Assembly: GCF_014647435.1 (NCBI RefSeq)
Contig: NZ_BMPE01000006.1
Span: 123,443 to 187,442, forward strand
Reading direction: 5' to 3'
DNA: 64,000 bases
Origin: Deinococcus radiotolerans
GTDB lineage: Bacteria > Deinococcota > Deinococci > Deinococcales > Deinococcaceae
Made by a program: the position numbers and the translations under genes. Position 1 is the stretch's first letter; each line of letters opens with the position of its first letter. Shown here piece by piece: positions 12,904-26,526 of this stretch. The notes beneath the pieces are model-generated. The model was not told the DNA's origin. It worked only from the letters and a program-made list of their open reading frames with translations, and made no database searches.

Positions 12904-13007
12904 CAGCCCCGCAGTCTACCCGATAGGCGGCCTGGAGCCACCGGGGCCACGTGGGCAATACTGAGGGTCCCCCCGGTCCGCCCCCTCTACTGACGGAGGT
13001 CCACCGC

Positions 13008-14390
13008 ATGCGCATCCGCCCTGCCCACCTGCCCCTGCTGGCCCTGAGCACCCTGAGTGCCGCGCACGCCGCGACGTTCGACGTATACACCTTCACGCCT
13101 CCGAGCGGCTGGACGCAGACGACCGCGAAGGGCGTCACGCGCGTCAGCCGCAACGCGGGCGGCCAGTACTGCCTCTTCGACCTGTACCCCGCCACAAAGG
13201 GCAGCGGGAACGTGAAACAGGACTTCCGCAGCGAGTGGAACACCCTGGTCGTGAAGCCCTTCGGTCCCGACGACGCGCCCGAGGAGGAAAGCGGCGACCC
13301 AGTCGGCGGCTGGCAGTCCCACCTGGGCGGCGCATCCTTCGCGTATGAGGGCGGCACCAGCCTGGCGGTCCTGGCGACCTTCAGCGCGGCCGGGCAGGCG
13401 GCGAGCGTCCTGATGCTCGGCAACGACGAGAAATGCCTGGAGCAGTTCGACGCGTTCCTGACCACCCTGCGCCTGAAGGCCCCCGCCGCCCAGACCACAG
13501 CCGCGCCCACTCCACCGAAACCCGCCCCGGCCCCCGCGACGGGCGCGCTGAACACCGCGCCGCTGAAGAGCAGTTTCAAGTTCGACACGACCACCTTCGA
13601 CGACGGCTGGGTGGCCGTCGTGCAGAAGGACTGGGTGCTCGCCCGGCGCGGCACCACCACCGTCCGCCTCCATTACCCCAGTGGCCCCAGCTACAACCCG
13701 GACTCCGACGCTGAACTGCGCGCCGCCTGGAACACCCTCGTCGCGCCCCGCTACCGCGACCTCCAGGGCTACGCGCAGAACTTCGACACCCTGAACTTCG
13801 AACGGCCCTACCTCGCCAGCGGGACCGCCACCAGCCTGGAGACCGGGGCGCGGGTGTACGTGGCGCTGTTCCGGCAGGCCGAGAGCGGCTGGATCGAGAT
13901 CGTCACCCCCGACCGCGACACCTTCCTGAAGGACTTCAAACTGGATCCCGCCCAGTTCTACGGCGTGGACGACGCCCTCCTGCGGCCCCTGCGGAACCTG
14001 CGCGGCCTGAACCGCTTCGCCGTCGCCGCCAGCGACCTCACCGGCACCTGGAGCAGCAACGCCGGCGGGTACACGCAGTGGGTGAACGCCTTCACCGGCC
14101 TCAGCGCCGGCGCCACCGGCTTCTCCAGCAACGAGACCTTCGAGTTCACCGGGAACGGCACGTACCGCTGGAGCCTCGCCATGGCCAGCGGCGTCGTCGG
14201 CGCGCAGACATTCAGCGGCGCCAAATCCAGCGGCAAGCACGCCATGAAGGGCAACTGGCAGATCAGCTTCAGCGACATTGAGGGCAAACCCCGCGTGTAC
14301 AACGCCTACTTCGAGGCCGGACGCGGCGGGCAGCGCATCCTCTGGATGCAGTCCGTCGGCAGCTACAGCGCCTACGTCAAGGTGAAATAG
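13008..14390 (+). CDS. Secreted protein of unknown function
   Basis: 460 residues starting at the ATG after a GGAGG-like site, with a signal peptide (MRIRPAHLPLLALSTLSAAHA). The mature protein seems to be two related halves, each starting with a FDxxTF-type strand. A Pro/Ala-rich linker around residues 165-182 joins them. The second half ends in a lipocalin-like segment (LTGTWSSNAGGYTQW, then FTGNGTYRW). I do not recognise the family. The last region resembles domains that bind small ligands in the periplasm, but this is weak. Confidence 0.7.
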   Translation: MRIRPAHLPLLALSTLSAAHAATFDVYTFTPPSGWTQTTAKGVTRVSRNAGGQYCLFDLYPATKGSGNVKQDFRSEWNTLVVKPFGPDDAPEEESGDPVGGWQSHLGGASFAYEGGTSLAVLATFSAAGQAASVLMLGNDEKCLEQFDAFLTTLRLKAPAAQTTAAPTPPKPAPAPATGALNTAPLKSSFKFDTTTFDDGWVAVVQKDWVLARRGTTTVRLHYPSGPSYNPDSDAELRAAWNTLVAPRYRDLQGYAQNFDTLNFERPYLASGTATSLETGARVYVALFRQAESGWIEIVTPDRDTFLKDFKLDPAQFYGVDDALLRPLRNLRGLNRFAVAASDLTGTWSSNAGGYTQWVNAFTGLSAGATGFSSNETFEFTGNGTYRWSLAMASGVVGAQTFSGAKSSGKHAMKGNWQISFSDIEGKPRVYNAYFEAGRGGQRILWMQSVGSYSAYVKVK

Positions 14391-14394
14391 CCGT

Positions 14395-14829
14395 TCAATC
14401 CAGCATCCGGCGGTGGTAATCCACCTGCCCCAGGTGCCCGTACAGGTGAATCAGGAAGTACCGGGTGGTCATGCCCTCCGGGAAGCCCGGCAGTTGCCGC
14501 GCGCTCACATCATCCAATCGCGCCTCGTCCAGGCCGTCCAGGGCCGCCACCACCCGCGCCGACACCTCCCGCAATCCTGCGATCAATTCCGCGCGGGGCA
14601 CGTCCCGCCGCGCGAACTCCGCCTCCCGGTCCCGCACAAACGCTGCGCCGCCCAGGTCCGCGCCGACGAACTGCGACAGGTTCCCGATCAGGTGCAGCGC
14701 CAGCGTCCCCGCCGGATTCACGATGTCCCCCCGCACCCGCCACACCGACGCGTCATCCGGGTACGCCTCCAACTCCGCGCTCAGCTTCTGGATGTCCCGC
14801 ACGAACAGCTCCCGCAGCTCAGGCCACAT
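14395..14829 (-). CDS. DinB-like (DUF1572) family protein
   Basis: 144 residues of mainly helical sequence with conserved histidines placed as in the DinB/YfiT metal-binding four-helix bundle: HLIGNLSQF in the middle and HLYGHLGQVDYHRR at the C-terminus. Deinococcus genomes carry many DinB relatives, some damage-inducible, but no damage-response motif is visible upstream. It probably binds a divalent metal and may act as a thiol-dependent transferase. The function is inferred only. Confidence 0.75.
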   Translation of the reverse strand: MWPELRELFVRDIQKLSAELEAYPDDASVWRVRGDIVNPAGTLALHLIGNLSQFVGADLGGAAFVRDREAEFARRDVPRAELIAGLREVSARVVAALDGLDEARLDDVSARQLPGFPEGMTTRYFLIHLYGHLGQVDYHRRMLD

Positions 14830-14846
14830 GAGCGCAGCTTACCGGG

Positions 14847-15305
14847 TCACGCCCTGCGGACGGCTCGGAGGAGCAGGCGTTCCACCTCCGCCTGGGTGTC
14901 TGCGGTCCAGGCCGTCAACGCGTAGGCCGTGGCCCACATCGCCCCGTCGTCCAGGTGGGCCGCGTCACTGAACCCCAGCGTGCCGTAGCGGGTCTTGAAC
15001 TTCGCGGCCGCCTGATAGAAGCACACGACCTTGCCGTCCAGCGCGTACGCGGGCATGCCATACCACAGGCGCGGGGTCAGGTCGGGGGCCACCTCGCGGA
15101 TCAGGGCGTGCAATTGCCGGGCCAGGGCCTGCTCGGGTTCGGGCAGTTCCGTGATGCGGGCCAGGACCTCCGCGTCACCGTCGGCGGCGGAGCTGGCCTT
15201 GCGGGAGGCGCGCACCTCACGGGCACGGTCCTTCATGGCGGCGCGCTCCTCGGCGCTGAAGGCGTTGTCGTCCGGCTGGGCCTTACGGTCAGGTCTGGCA
15301 GGCAT
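14847..15305 (-). CDS. DUF1801 (YdhG-like) family protein
   Basis: 152 residues. The N-terminal 45 are charged and low-complexity. The rest fits the DUF1801/YdhG fold, with the typical LWYGMPAYALDGKVVCFYQAAAKFK region. Members are sometimes called iron chaperones by similarity to frataxin-fold proteins. Activity is not established. It is 17 bases upstream of the DinB-like gene on the same strand and probably co-transcribed. Confidence 0.75.
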   Translation of the reverse strand: MPARPDRKAQPDDNAFSAEERAAMKDRAREVRASRKASSAADGDAEVLARITELPEPEQALARQLHALIREVAPDLTPRLWYGMPAYALDGKVVCFYQAAAKFKTRYGTLGFSDAAHLDDGAMWATAYALTAWTADTQAEVERLLLRAVRRA

Positions 15306-15341
15306 GCCGCACAGTAATGGACTGCGAAGAGGGGGTCGAGC

Positions 15342-15803
<462 letters not shown>

Positions 15804-15868
15804 CCCAGTCAGCTTAGCATTTGGAAGGTAGGGGGTGGCGTTTGCGAGCTTCGTGTGCGGCGAGCCCC

Positions 15869-15931
15869 GTGCACCTGACAGGCGACGCGCATTCCAATCC
15901 GGCCTGCACAGCGCGGAGAATAAAGGTGCAC
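15869..15931 (+). promoter_or_regulatory. Inverted repeat in the kamA upstream region
   Basis: GTGCACCT at 15869-15876 and AGGTGCAC at 15924-15931 form an exact 8-base inverted pair, 55 bases start to start, about five helical turns. The pair lies between the Lrp/AsnC gene and kamA. Lrp-type octamers often bind such phased sites. The assignment is inference. Confidence 0.35.
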
Positions 15932-15978
15932 TCAATCAGAGTCTCACCCGTTCACGCCGCACCCCCGGAGGTTCCCTC

Positions 15979-17412
<1,434 letters not shown>

Positions 17413-17546
17413 GTTCCGGCGGCGTCTCATCCAGAGCAGCCTGACGGTCCAGGCGCGCGATTCTGGACGGGGCGCCGCCCGCGAGGTGACTGGTGAGGTC
17501 ACCTTCCGACCAGCCGAAGCTTCAATCCATCCAGGAGAATGCCACC

Positions 17547-18908
<1,362 letters not shown>

Positions 18909-18920
18909 GGGGAGGCTCGT

Positions 18921-18956
18921 AGGGCGGGACGCCAGAGATCTCTGGCGTCCCGCTCT
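18921..18956. terminator. Perfect palindromic terminator
   Basis: A 30-base perfect palindrome centred at 18938/18939 (GCGGGACGCCAGAGA and its complement), just after the aminotransferase stop. The stem extends by a few pairs on both sides. Confidence 0.7.
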
Positions 18957-19003
18957 GCTCTCTTACGGATTGGTATCGTCTGTGCCTGACAGGCAGCCGA
19001 CAA

Positions 19004-19038
19004 GAGAAAGGGGAGGCCAGACTGGGCCTCCCTCTCTC
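19004..19038 (-). terminator. Terminator for the secreted protein gene at 19055
   Basis: Stem GGAGGCC/GGCCTCC with outer GAGA/TCTC pairing, directly after the stop of the minus-strand gene. On the minus strand it is followed by a short run of T-containing sequence. Confidence 0.55.
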
Positions 19039-19054
19039 ATGCTGTGCGGTTGGA

Positions 19055-19576
19055 TTACAGGCGCTTCATGATGGCCTGGAGGCTGGCGCTGTCGGCCCAG
19101 GCCATGCCCTTCTCGACGTACATGCGGGCGGTGGTCTTGTCACCGCGCTGCAGCGCGAGGTAGGCGAGTTTGGCGGCGCTCAGGGAGGCCCACTGCTTTT
19201 CCTGGTCGGTCAGGTCGCCCAGGCGGGTCCAGGCGTTGTACGCGTTGATCCACCACTGGGTCTTGGTGTACAGCTGCGCCAGGTAGGCGTTGTAGTCGCG
19301 GTTGCCGGCTTCCATGCTGGCGGCGTAGTACGCGTGGTCCACGGCGGCCTTCCAGAGCGTGCGGTCGTAGAAGGGCACGGGGTAGGCCACGTCAGCCTGC
19401 ACGGCGTATTCCTGAGCTTTCGCGAAGTTCTCGCTGGGGCTCATCATTGCCGGGGCGTTGGTGGGGGCCGCGACGGTGGTGGTCGTCGTGGTCGTCTCGG
19501 TGGTGGTCGTGGAGGTGTCCTGCGCAGCGGCCAGGCCGGTGAGCGCGAACGCGGTCAGCATGAGAATCTTCTTCAT
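19055..19576 (-). CDS. Secreted tetratricopeptide-like small protein
   Basis: 173 residues from the internal ATG at 19576. The upstream part of the open frame crosses the promoter. A signal peptide (MKKILMLTAFALTGLAAAQ) is followed by a run of about 16 Thr/Val/Glu residues as a low-complexity linker. A helical region with regularly spaced Trp/Tyr/Ala pairs looks like two or three TPR-type repeats. No enzymatic motif is visible. It is divergent from the PQQ-repeat protein gene and possibly shares its promoter region. Confidence 0.65.
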   Translation of the reverse strand: MKKILMLTAFALTGLAAAQDTSTTTTETTTTTTTVAAPTNAPAMMSPSENFAKAQEYAVQADVAYPVPFYDRTLWKAAVDHAYYAASMEAGNRDYNAYLAQLYTKTQWWINAYNAWTRLGDLTDQEKQWASLSAAKLAYLALQRGDKTTARMYVEKGMAWADSASLQAIMKRL

Positions 19577-19662
19577 AACAGTTCGCATCTTAGGCTCTAC
19601 CCTGAGGCTCGTCCACGCCACGATCAGCACCGTAAAGGGTGTGTAAAGGAGCCTAATCCAAC

Positions 19663-21408
19663 ATGAGAAATACCCACGCTTTGACTGCGGTCTTCCTGAT
19701 GACATTGACCACTTTTCCCGCTGCTGGCGCTCAGAGCGCCCCCTCACCTGCCCCTCAGTTCGCCGCGCCGAAGGTGGACGTGTTCAAGGAACTGCGCGTC
19801 ATTTCCGGCGTGACCATCTCCCCGAACGGGGATCTCACGTTCGTGGGGTCCGACGCGAAAATTCACCGGACCGACGCGAGCGGCAGCGAGAAGTGGAACT
19901 ACACGGTCGGTGACATCGGCCGCGCCTACCCCATCATCACGCCGCAGGGCGTGACGATCGCCGCCTCCTACGACGACACCGTGTACGCCCTGGACCCCGC
20001 CGGGAAGCTCCTGTGGAAGCAGAAGCTGGACGGGGACATCTACGCTACGCCCGCCCTGCGCGTGGACGGCAGCGTGATCGTCGCCACCGCCGGGGGCAGC
20101 GTGCACGCCCTGAGCAGCGCCGGGAAGACCCTATGGACCTTCAAGGTCGGCTCGCCCGTGTTCAGCAGCCCCGCCATCGGCCCGGACGGCACCATCTACT
20201 TCGGCGCGCAGAACAACCTCATGCACGCCCTGACCCCCGACGGGAAACTCAAGTGGACGTACGCGGCGGGCTCACTGGTGTTCAGCTCCCCAGCGGTCGG
20301 CCCGGACGGCAGCGTGTACTTCGGCAGCAGTGACCGCCGCATTCACGCCGTCACGCCGGACGGCAAGCCCAAATGGACGCTCCTGACCGGCCTGTTCGTG
20401 AATGCCAGTCCCATCATCACGAGTGGCGGGCTGGTCGTGGTGGGCAGCTACGACGGCAGCGTATACGCCGTGAACACCACGGGCGAGGCCGAATGGACGT
20501 ACCGCGCGGGCGCCGGCATTGCTGGGAGCGCCGCGGAACTCAGTGACGGTACGGTGCTCGTGCCGGACCTCAGCGGCACGGTGCACGCCATCGGGAAGGC
20601 GGGGCAGTCCCTGTGGCAGCTGAAGACCGGGAAGAAGATCGATACCGGCCTGAGCGTCAGCGATCAGGGCAGCGCGTACTTCGTGACGGACGGCGGCGGC
20701 CTGAACATCCTCCTCAAGGGACGCCCCCTGGCCGTGGGGCCCTGGACGAGCTTCCACGGCGCGCCCAACCCCGTGGGGCGCGTCCCCACGCCCGTGGAAC
20801 TTCAGGCGCAGACGCAGGCCCGCCGCGCCGCCGCGAGTGCGGTCATCGCAGCCCTGAAACCCAGCACGCCCGCCTCAACTGCGCCGGCGCAGCCGGCCCG
20901 GCCGCCCGTCACCACGCAACCGGCCCAGCCGACCCGCCCGGCGCAGCCCAGTCAACCCGCACAGCCCACCCAGCCGACTCAACCGGCCCAGCCCAGTCAG
21001 CCCGCTCAACCCAGTCAGGCCGCGCAGCCGGTCACGCCGGCGCTGACGCCCGCCCAGTACGCGGCGGCGGCCGCGCAGAAGGCCCGCGTGGCCGACGGGC
21101 AGCTGTACCTCCCGCTGACCGAGGCGGCCGCCGCCCTGGGCCTGAACGTTCAGAACGTCACCGTGAGAACCGCGACGCTCCGCGTGCAGGGGCAGCTCGT
21201 GCCGGTCACGGTGCGCGCCTTCGACCGCGCGGCGTTCGTGCCGCTCGCGGCCCTGACGGACCTACCGGGCGCGCAGGCCAGCCTGACCCGCACGCCCAGC
21301 CGCGGCGTGACCGTGACCCTGAACGGCCGCTCCACACTGTTCCCGGTGAACGTGGCGCGCCTGCTGAGCCTGGAGTCTGCGCTGGAGTTCGCCCGCAGCG
21401 ACCGCTGA
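19663..21408 (+). CDS. Secreted PQQ-like beta-propeller protein with copper-amine-oxidase-like C-terminal domain
   Basis: 581 residues with a signal peptide (TALTAVFLMTLTTFPAAGAQ-like) and start after AAAGGAG. Residues about 35-375 contain repeated GxxVFSSPAIGPDGTIYFG-type units, the tryptophan-docking repeats of PQQ-like propellers. A Pro/Gln/Ala linker (about 415-465) connects to a C-terminal domain with LYLPLTEAAAALGLNVQ and FVPLAAL motifs, as in the stalk domain of copper amine oxidase-like proteins. It is probably an extracytoplasmic scaffold or assembly factor. No PQQ-dependent catalytic residues are obvious. Confidence 0.8.
   Translation: MRNTHALTAVFLMTLTTFPAAGAQSAPSPAPQFAAPKVDVFKELRVISGVTISPNGDLTFVGSDAKIHRTDASGSEKWNYTVGDIGRAYPIITPQGVTIAASYDDTVYALDPAGKLLWKQKLDGDIYATPALRVDGSVIVATAGGSVHALSSAGKTLWTFKVGSPVFSSPAIGPDGTIYFGAQNNLMHALTPDGKLKWTYAAGSLVFSSPAVGPDGSVYFGSSDRRIHAVTPDGKPKWTLLTGLFVNASPIITSGGLVVVGSYDGSVYAVNTTGEAEWTYRAGAGIAGSAAELSDGTVLVPDLSGTVHAIGKAGQSLWQLKTGKKIDTGLSVSDQGSAYFVTDGGGLNILLKGRPLAVGPWTSFHGAPNPVGRVPTPVELQAQTQARRAAASAVIAALKPSTPASTAPAQPARPPVTTQPAQPTRPAQPSQPAQPTQPTQPAQPSQPAQPSQAAQPVTPALTPAQYAAAAAQKARVADGQLYLPLTEAAAALGLNVQNVTVRTATLRVQGQLVPVTVRAFDRAAFVPLAALTDLPGAQASLTRTPSRGVTVTLNGRSTLFPVNVARLLSLESALEFARSDR
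20920..21020 (+). repeat. Tandem codon repeat encoding a Pro-Gln-rich linker
   Basis: Imperfect repeats of CAGCCCAGTCAACCCGC-like units encode PAQPSQ/PAQPTQ steps within the propeller protein. The repeat count may vary between strains through slippage. Confidence 0.75.
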
Positions 21409-21552
21409 GCCAGGGCTGAAGTGCAGGGGATTCGCCCGCTGCCGCCAAGCGGCGTGCGGGTCCCCTGCGGTGCCGGTGGTGGCTCCGTGGAAGGGCCGGG
21501 CAGAGGGAGTGGTCGCTGTTAGCCCAGACGGCCGCTGGTGATGGCCGACATG

Positions 21553-21581
21553 AAAAAAACCCGCCGATTGTCGGCGGGTTT
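21553..21581 (-). terminator. Rho-independent terminator of tRNA-Ala
   Basis: On the minus strand: an 11-bp stem (21571-21581 with 21557-21567), 3-base loop, then a run of T (A-run 21553-21559 on the plus strand), starting five bases after the tRNA 3' end. Confidence 0.9.
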
Positions 21582-21585
21582 CCTG

Positions 21586-21664
<79 letters not shown>

Positions 21665-21675
21665 AGGCGAGAGGG

Positions 21676-21704
21676 AATCTAGCACGCGCCAGACGGGCGT
21701 GCAA
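21676..21704 (-). promoter_or_regulatory. Sigma-70-type promoter of tRNA-Ala
   Basis: On the minus strand, TTGCAC (-35) and TAGATT (-10) are separated by exactly 17 bases. The -10 ends 14 bases before the tRNA. Confidence 0.85.
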
Positions 21705-21768
21705 GGGGGCCGCTGCGTGCGCGGGTGGTCAGGTGGCATGGACACGGTCACCTTACGGCCGGGCGTGA

Positions 21769-23286
<1,518 letters not shown>

Positions 23287-23302
23287 TCGGCAGCAGTAAC
23301 CC

Positions 23303-23878
23303 GTGAGTACCTCTGTCAACGAGTTGGAGCAATTGATCTGCCAGGAATGGCACGGTCAATTGCTCCAGCAAACGGGTAATCCGGCAGTGCTGAACAGAGT
23401 GACATTGGATTTTCTGGAGCGTGTGGGGCTCCCTGAAAAGGCAACCGATGGAGCGATGTTCAACATGGCTTTCCTGCCAGCTGATCAGTTTCAGAGTGTG
23501 GTGGACGCTGTAGATCGTGGCACGGTGATCGGCACTGTTGATCACGAACACCCGCTGGTGGTTCGTGAAAGCGACGGCTTCGTCTTCATAGCTGAGAAGT
23601 CGCCATGGTTTTTCCTCAACTCCTCACTCACGGCGCTTCTTGGTTGTGTGGCGATGTATCATCGTGAATTCATCCTCAATCCTGAAGACGCTGGTGAACC
23701 CGACGGTGGGGATGACGCTGATGGCATTGGAACTCCAGTAACCCGAGCCAGAGCACAACGGCTGCGCGAGAGACTGGAGCACTTGGATGCCGACGCTCTG
23801 AACCCCGCTCTGGGCGATGCGGATGGAGTGACCTACTGGGGCTTCATCGTGGAGGAGATAGAAGCGGGAATTATCTGA
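23303..23878 (+). CDS. SUKH-4-like immunity protein, orphan
   Basis: 191 residues, GTG start. The pattern matches the SUKH-4 immunity family: a FLERVGLP opening near residue 35, a [18 protein letters not shown] centre, and a [17 protein letters not shown] motif followed by an acidic tail. SUKH proteins neutralise polymorphic toxins, often nucleases or deaminases, in contact-dependent competition. No toxin gene is adjacent, and guaB ends only 16 bases upstream. Its lower GC and less biased third codon positions than the neighbours suggest acquisition by transfer. Confidence 0.6.
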   Translation: MSTSVNELEQLICQEWHGQLLQQTGNPAVLNRVTLDFLERVGLPEKATDGAMFNMAFLPADQFQSVVDAVDRGTVIGTVDHEHPLVVRESDGFVFIAEKSPWFFLNSSLTALLGCVAMYHREFILNPEDAGEPDGGDDADGIGTPVTRARAQRLRERLEHLDADALNPALGDADGVTYWGFIVEEIEAGII

Positions 23879-23931
23879 ACCTCGTCCCAGCTGACAGACT
23901 GTCATCATGTCCGGGGCGTAAGGTGGACGGT

Positions 23932-24576
23932 ATGAAGCGCCTGCTCACCGCCCCCCGCGAACCCGTGAACGCCCTGACCCACTGGGGCGGCGCGCTCGCC
24001 GCGCTAATCGTGCTGGGGCCGCTGCTGAGCTGGGCGCACTCACGCGGGCTGGTGCTGTGGCCGTTCGTGGTGTTCAGCGTCAGCATGGTCGCCCTGTACG
24101 CCGCCAGCGCCAGCTACCACTCCTTCCGCCCCACCGAGCGGGGGCTGCTGTGGCTGCGCAAACTCGACCACGCGGGCATCTTCCTGCTCATCGCAGGCAG
24201 CTACACGCCCATCGCGTACTACGGTCTGGACGGCGTGTGGCGCGACGCCGTGCTGTGGCTGGTGTGGGGCATCGCCCTGAGCGGGATCGTCCTGAAGCTC
24301 GTCACCATGCGCCTGCCCCGCTGGATCAGCACCGCGCTGTACCTGGGGATGGGCTGGCTGGCCGTGCTGTTCATGCCGAAATTCATCCATACCCTCAGCC
24401 CCGGCGCGCTGTTCTGGCTCGCGGCGGGCGGCGTGCTGTACTCCATCGGGGCCGTCATCTACGGCACGAAACGCTGGAATCCGCGCCCAGGTGTGTTCGG
24501 CTTCCACGAGATCTGGCACCTGTTCGTGCTGGGCGGCACCGGCGCGCACGTCGCCATGATGTTCCACCTGCGCTGA
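23932..24576 (+). CDS. Hemolysin III / PAQR family membrane protein
   Basis: 214 residues with about seven transmembrane helices. Conserved family residues are in ASASYHSF (metal-binding His), [19 protein letters not shown] and [17 protein letters not shown] (second His pair). These are the zinc-binding residues of PAQR/HlyIII proteins. The ATG at 23932 is preferred over the GTG nine bases earlier because AAGGTGG lies five bases before it. The biological role in bacteria is unclear despite the hemolysin name. Confidence 0.9.
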   Translation: MKRLLTAPREPVNALTHWGGALAALIVLGPLLSWAHSRGLVLWPFVVFSVSMVALYAASASYHSFRPTERGLLWLRKLDHAGIFLLIAGSYTPIAYYGLDGVWRDAVLWLVWGIALSGIVLKLVTMRLPRWISTALYLGMGWLAVLFMPKFIHTLSPGALFWLAAGGVLYSIGAVIYGTKRWNPRPGVFGFHEIWHLFVLGGTGAHVAMMFHLR

Positions 24577-24589
24577 GGGCACAGCAGAC

Positions 24590-24623
24590 GGGGCCGGAGG
24601 TGCACCTTGCTCCCTCCGGCCCC
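24590..24623. terminator. Bidirectional hairpin terminator
   Basis: Perfect 11-bp stem GGGGCCGGAGG/CCTCCGGCCCC with a 12-base loop between convergent genes. Confidence 0.75.
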
Positions 24624-24641
24624 AGTCCTTGTCCCGGGTGC

Positions 24642-25247
24642 TTACACGAAGTTCAGGACCCAGTTGCGCACGCTGCTGATCAGACCGTTGATCTGCCCGC
24701 CGAACAGGTAGATGAACACCATGACGATCACGAAGCTGAACGGCTGCGCCTCGAACTGCGCGAGGCTGCGGCCCAGCGAGGGGAACAGCGCGCCCAGGAT
24801 GCGGCTGCCGTCCAGCAGCGGAATCGGGATCAGGTTGAACACGGCCAGCACCACGTTGATGCTCAGAACCGTCATCAGGATCGTGGCGGCCAGCGCGGAC
24901 GCCGCGGCGAACTTCAGCAGCAGCACGCACACCAGCGCGATCAGGAGGTTGCTGATCGGGCCTGCGGCCGCCGTCCACATGGTGCCCCAGCGGCCCAGGT
25001 TGTTCGGGTTGATGGGTACAGGGCGTGCGAAGCCGAAACCCACCAGCAGCAGCAGCAGCGTCCCGAACGGATCAAGGTGCTTGATGGGGTTCAGCGTGAC
25101 CCGCCCGTAGCGGCGCGGCGTGGGATCACCCAGCCGGTCCGCGGTCCAGGCGTGCGCGAACTCATGGAAGGCGAGCGACAGCACCAGCGCCGCCGCGATG
25201 ATCACGAACGCCAGCGGATCGCTGGACAGCAGAGACAGGAGGCCCAT
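24642..25247 (-). CDS. Site-2 protease family (M50) membrane metalloprotease
   Basis: 201 residues, several transmembrane helices. The zinc motif HEFAH is in [19 protein letters not shown], and the second catalytic motif [14 protein letters not shown] supplies the Asp. It is the short form without PDZ or CBS domains, near RseP/SpoIVFB relatives. It would cleave substrates inside the membrane. It is the last gene of a same-strand run after the tRNA nucleotidyltransferase, 12 bases downstream of it. Confidence 0.9.
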   Translation of the reverse strand: MGLLSLLSSDPLAFVIIAAALVLSLAFHEFAHAWTADRLGDPTPRRYGRVTLNPIKHLDPFGTLLLLLVGFGFARPVPINPNNLGRWGTMWTAAAGPISNLLIALVCVLLLKFAAASALAATILMTVLSINVVLAVFNLIPIPLLDGSRILGALFPSLGRSLAQFEAQPFSFVIVMVFIYLFGGQINGLISSVRNWVLNFV

Positions 25248-25259
25248 AGTTGCATCATT

Positions 25260-26384
25260 CTAGGGCCTGGGGTGCGGGTCTTTCGTCGCCAGGAATGCCT
25301 TCAGCGCAGCCCGCTCAGCGTCAGGGCTGCGGACCTGCCCGGCCCGGCGCAGCGCGGCGAGGTGAGCCAGCGCCTCGCCCACCCCCCGGCCCGGTGGCAC
25401 CCCCAGCGCCAGCACGTCCCGCCCGGTCAGCGGCGGGTACGCGTCCGGGCGCAGCAGGGCCCGCAGTTCCCGTTCCGGCGTGCCCTCCGGGAAGTGCGTG
25501 TCAGAGAGGGCGCGCTCCAGCAGTGCCGCCGGGCGGTCCCCCAGGCTCAGCCGGGCCGCGAGATCATCCGGATCAGGAGCGGCGTGCAGCAGCGCCGCCG
25601 CGTACGCCGTGAAGGGCACGTCCGCGCCCGCATCGCGCCGGGCGTCCAGGGCGTCCAGGACCGCTGTGGCCGGGAGCAGGGCCCCCGCACCCCAGTCCCG
25701 CAGCACGCCCGCCGCGTGGCCCGGCCGGGGCTCATGCAGCAGCAGGCGCAGTTCTGCCCACAGGCGCGGCGTCCGCCCAGCCATGCGCAGTGCGTCCGGC
25801 ACCTGCGCCAGCAATTCCGGGTGCGCGCTCAGGTTCAGCCGCGCCGCCAGCCGCGCGCCGCGCACCAGCCGACTGGCGTCCTCGTGGAACGAAGCGGCGT
25901 GCAGGGGCCGCAGCACCCGCGCGTGCAGGTCGTCCAGGCCACCCACCTCATCCAGCAGCGTCCGCGCCCCGGTGGGGGAGAGGTGCAGCGCCAGCGCGTT
26001 CAGCGCAAAATCCCGCCGCCACAGATCATCCGCCAGCGTGCCCGGCAGCGGCACGGGGTTCCCGCCCGGTACCGGGTACGACTCGCGCCGCGCCCGCACC
26101 AGATCCACGGCCCGCCCATCTGGAAGAGTGACCGTCGCGTTCCCGAACGCCGGGTGAAACACGAACGGCAGGCCCGTCCCGGCGGCCAGGGCCTCCACGT
26201 CCGCAGCCGGGATCACCACGTCCAGATCCAGCGGCGTCTCGCCCAGCAGCGCGTCCCGCACCGCGCCCCCTACCAGCGCCACTCCGCCCACGCCCGCCCG
26301 GGAGGCCAGGGTCAGCAGCCACGCCCGGTCATCGGCCCGCAGGTTCGCCCACACGACCTCCGCAGGTGGTGTAGGCAGACTCAT
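25260..26384 (-). CDS. Class II tRNA nucleotidyltransferase (CCA- or CC/A-adding type)
   Basis: 374 residues from the ATG at 26384. The N-terminal catalytic motif [21 protein letters not shown] contains the DxD metal site. Next come [11 protein letters not shown] and the [19 protein letters not shown]/nucleotide-binding helices. Deinococcus is known to split CCA addition between CC-adding and A-adding enzymes, and the sequence alone does not tell me which this is. The tRNAs here already encode CCA, so repair may be its main task. Confidence 0.85.
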   Translation of the reverse strand: MSLPTPPAEVVWANLRADDRAWLLTLASRAGVGGVALVGGAVRDALLGETPLDLDVVIPAADVEALAAGTGLPFVFHPAFGNATVTLPDGRAVDLVRARRESYPVPGGNPVPLPGTLADDLWRRDFALNALALHLSPTGARTLLDEVGGLDDLHARVLRPLHAASFHEDASRLVRGARLAARLNLSAHPELLAQVPDALRMAGRTPRLWAELRLLLHEPRPGHAAGVLRDWGAGALLPATAVLDALDARRDAGADVPFTAYAAALLHAAPDPDDLAARLSLGDRPAALLERALSDTHFPEGTPERELRALLRPDAYPPLTGRDVLALGVPPGRGVGEALAHLAALRRAGQVRSPDAERAALKAFLATKDPHPRP

Positions 26385-26526
26385 CTCGCGTCCGCCGGGC
26401 CAGCGTGCATCGCCTGGCCCGTATGGACAGAAGCGGCGCACGAGCAGCAAGCCCAGCCCGTGTCACGACCTGGAAGCGACCACCCACTGCTCTCCCAGGG
26501 CCGCCACGCCGCAGGTGGACACCAGC

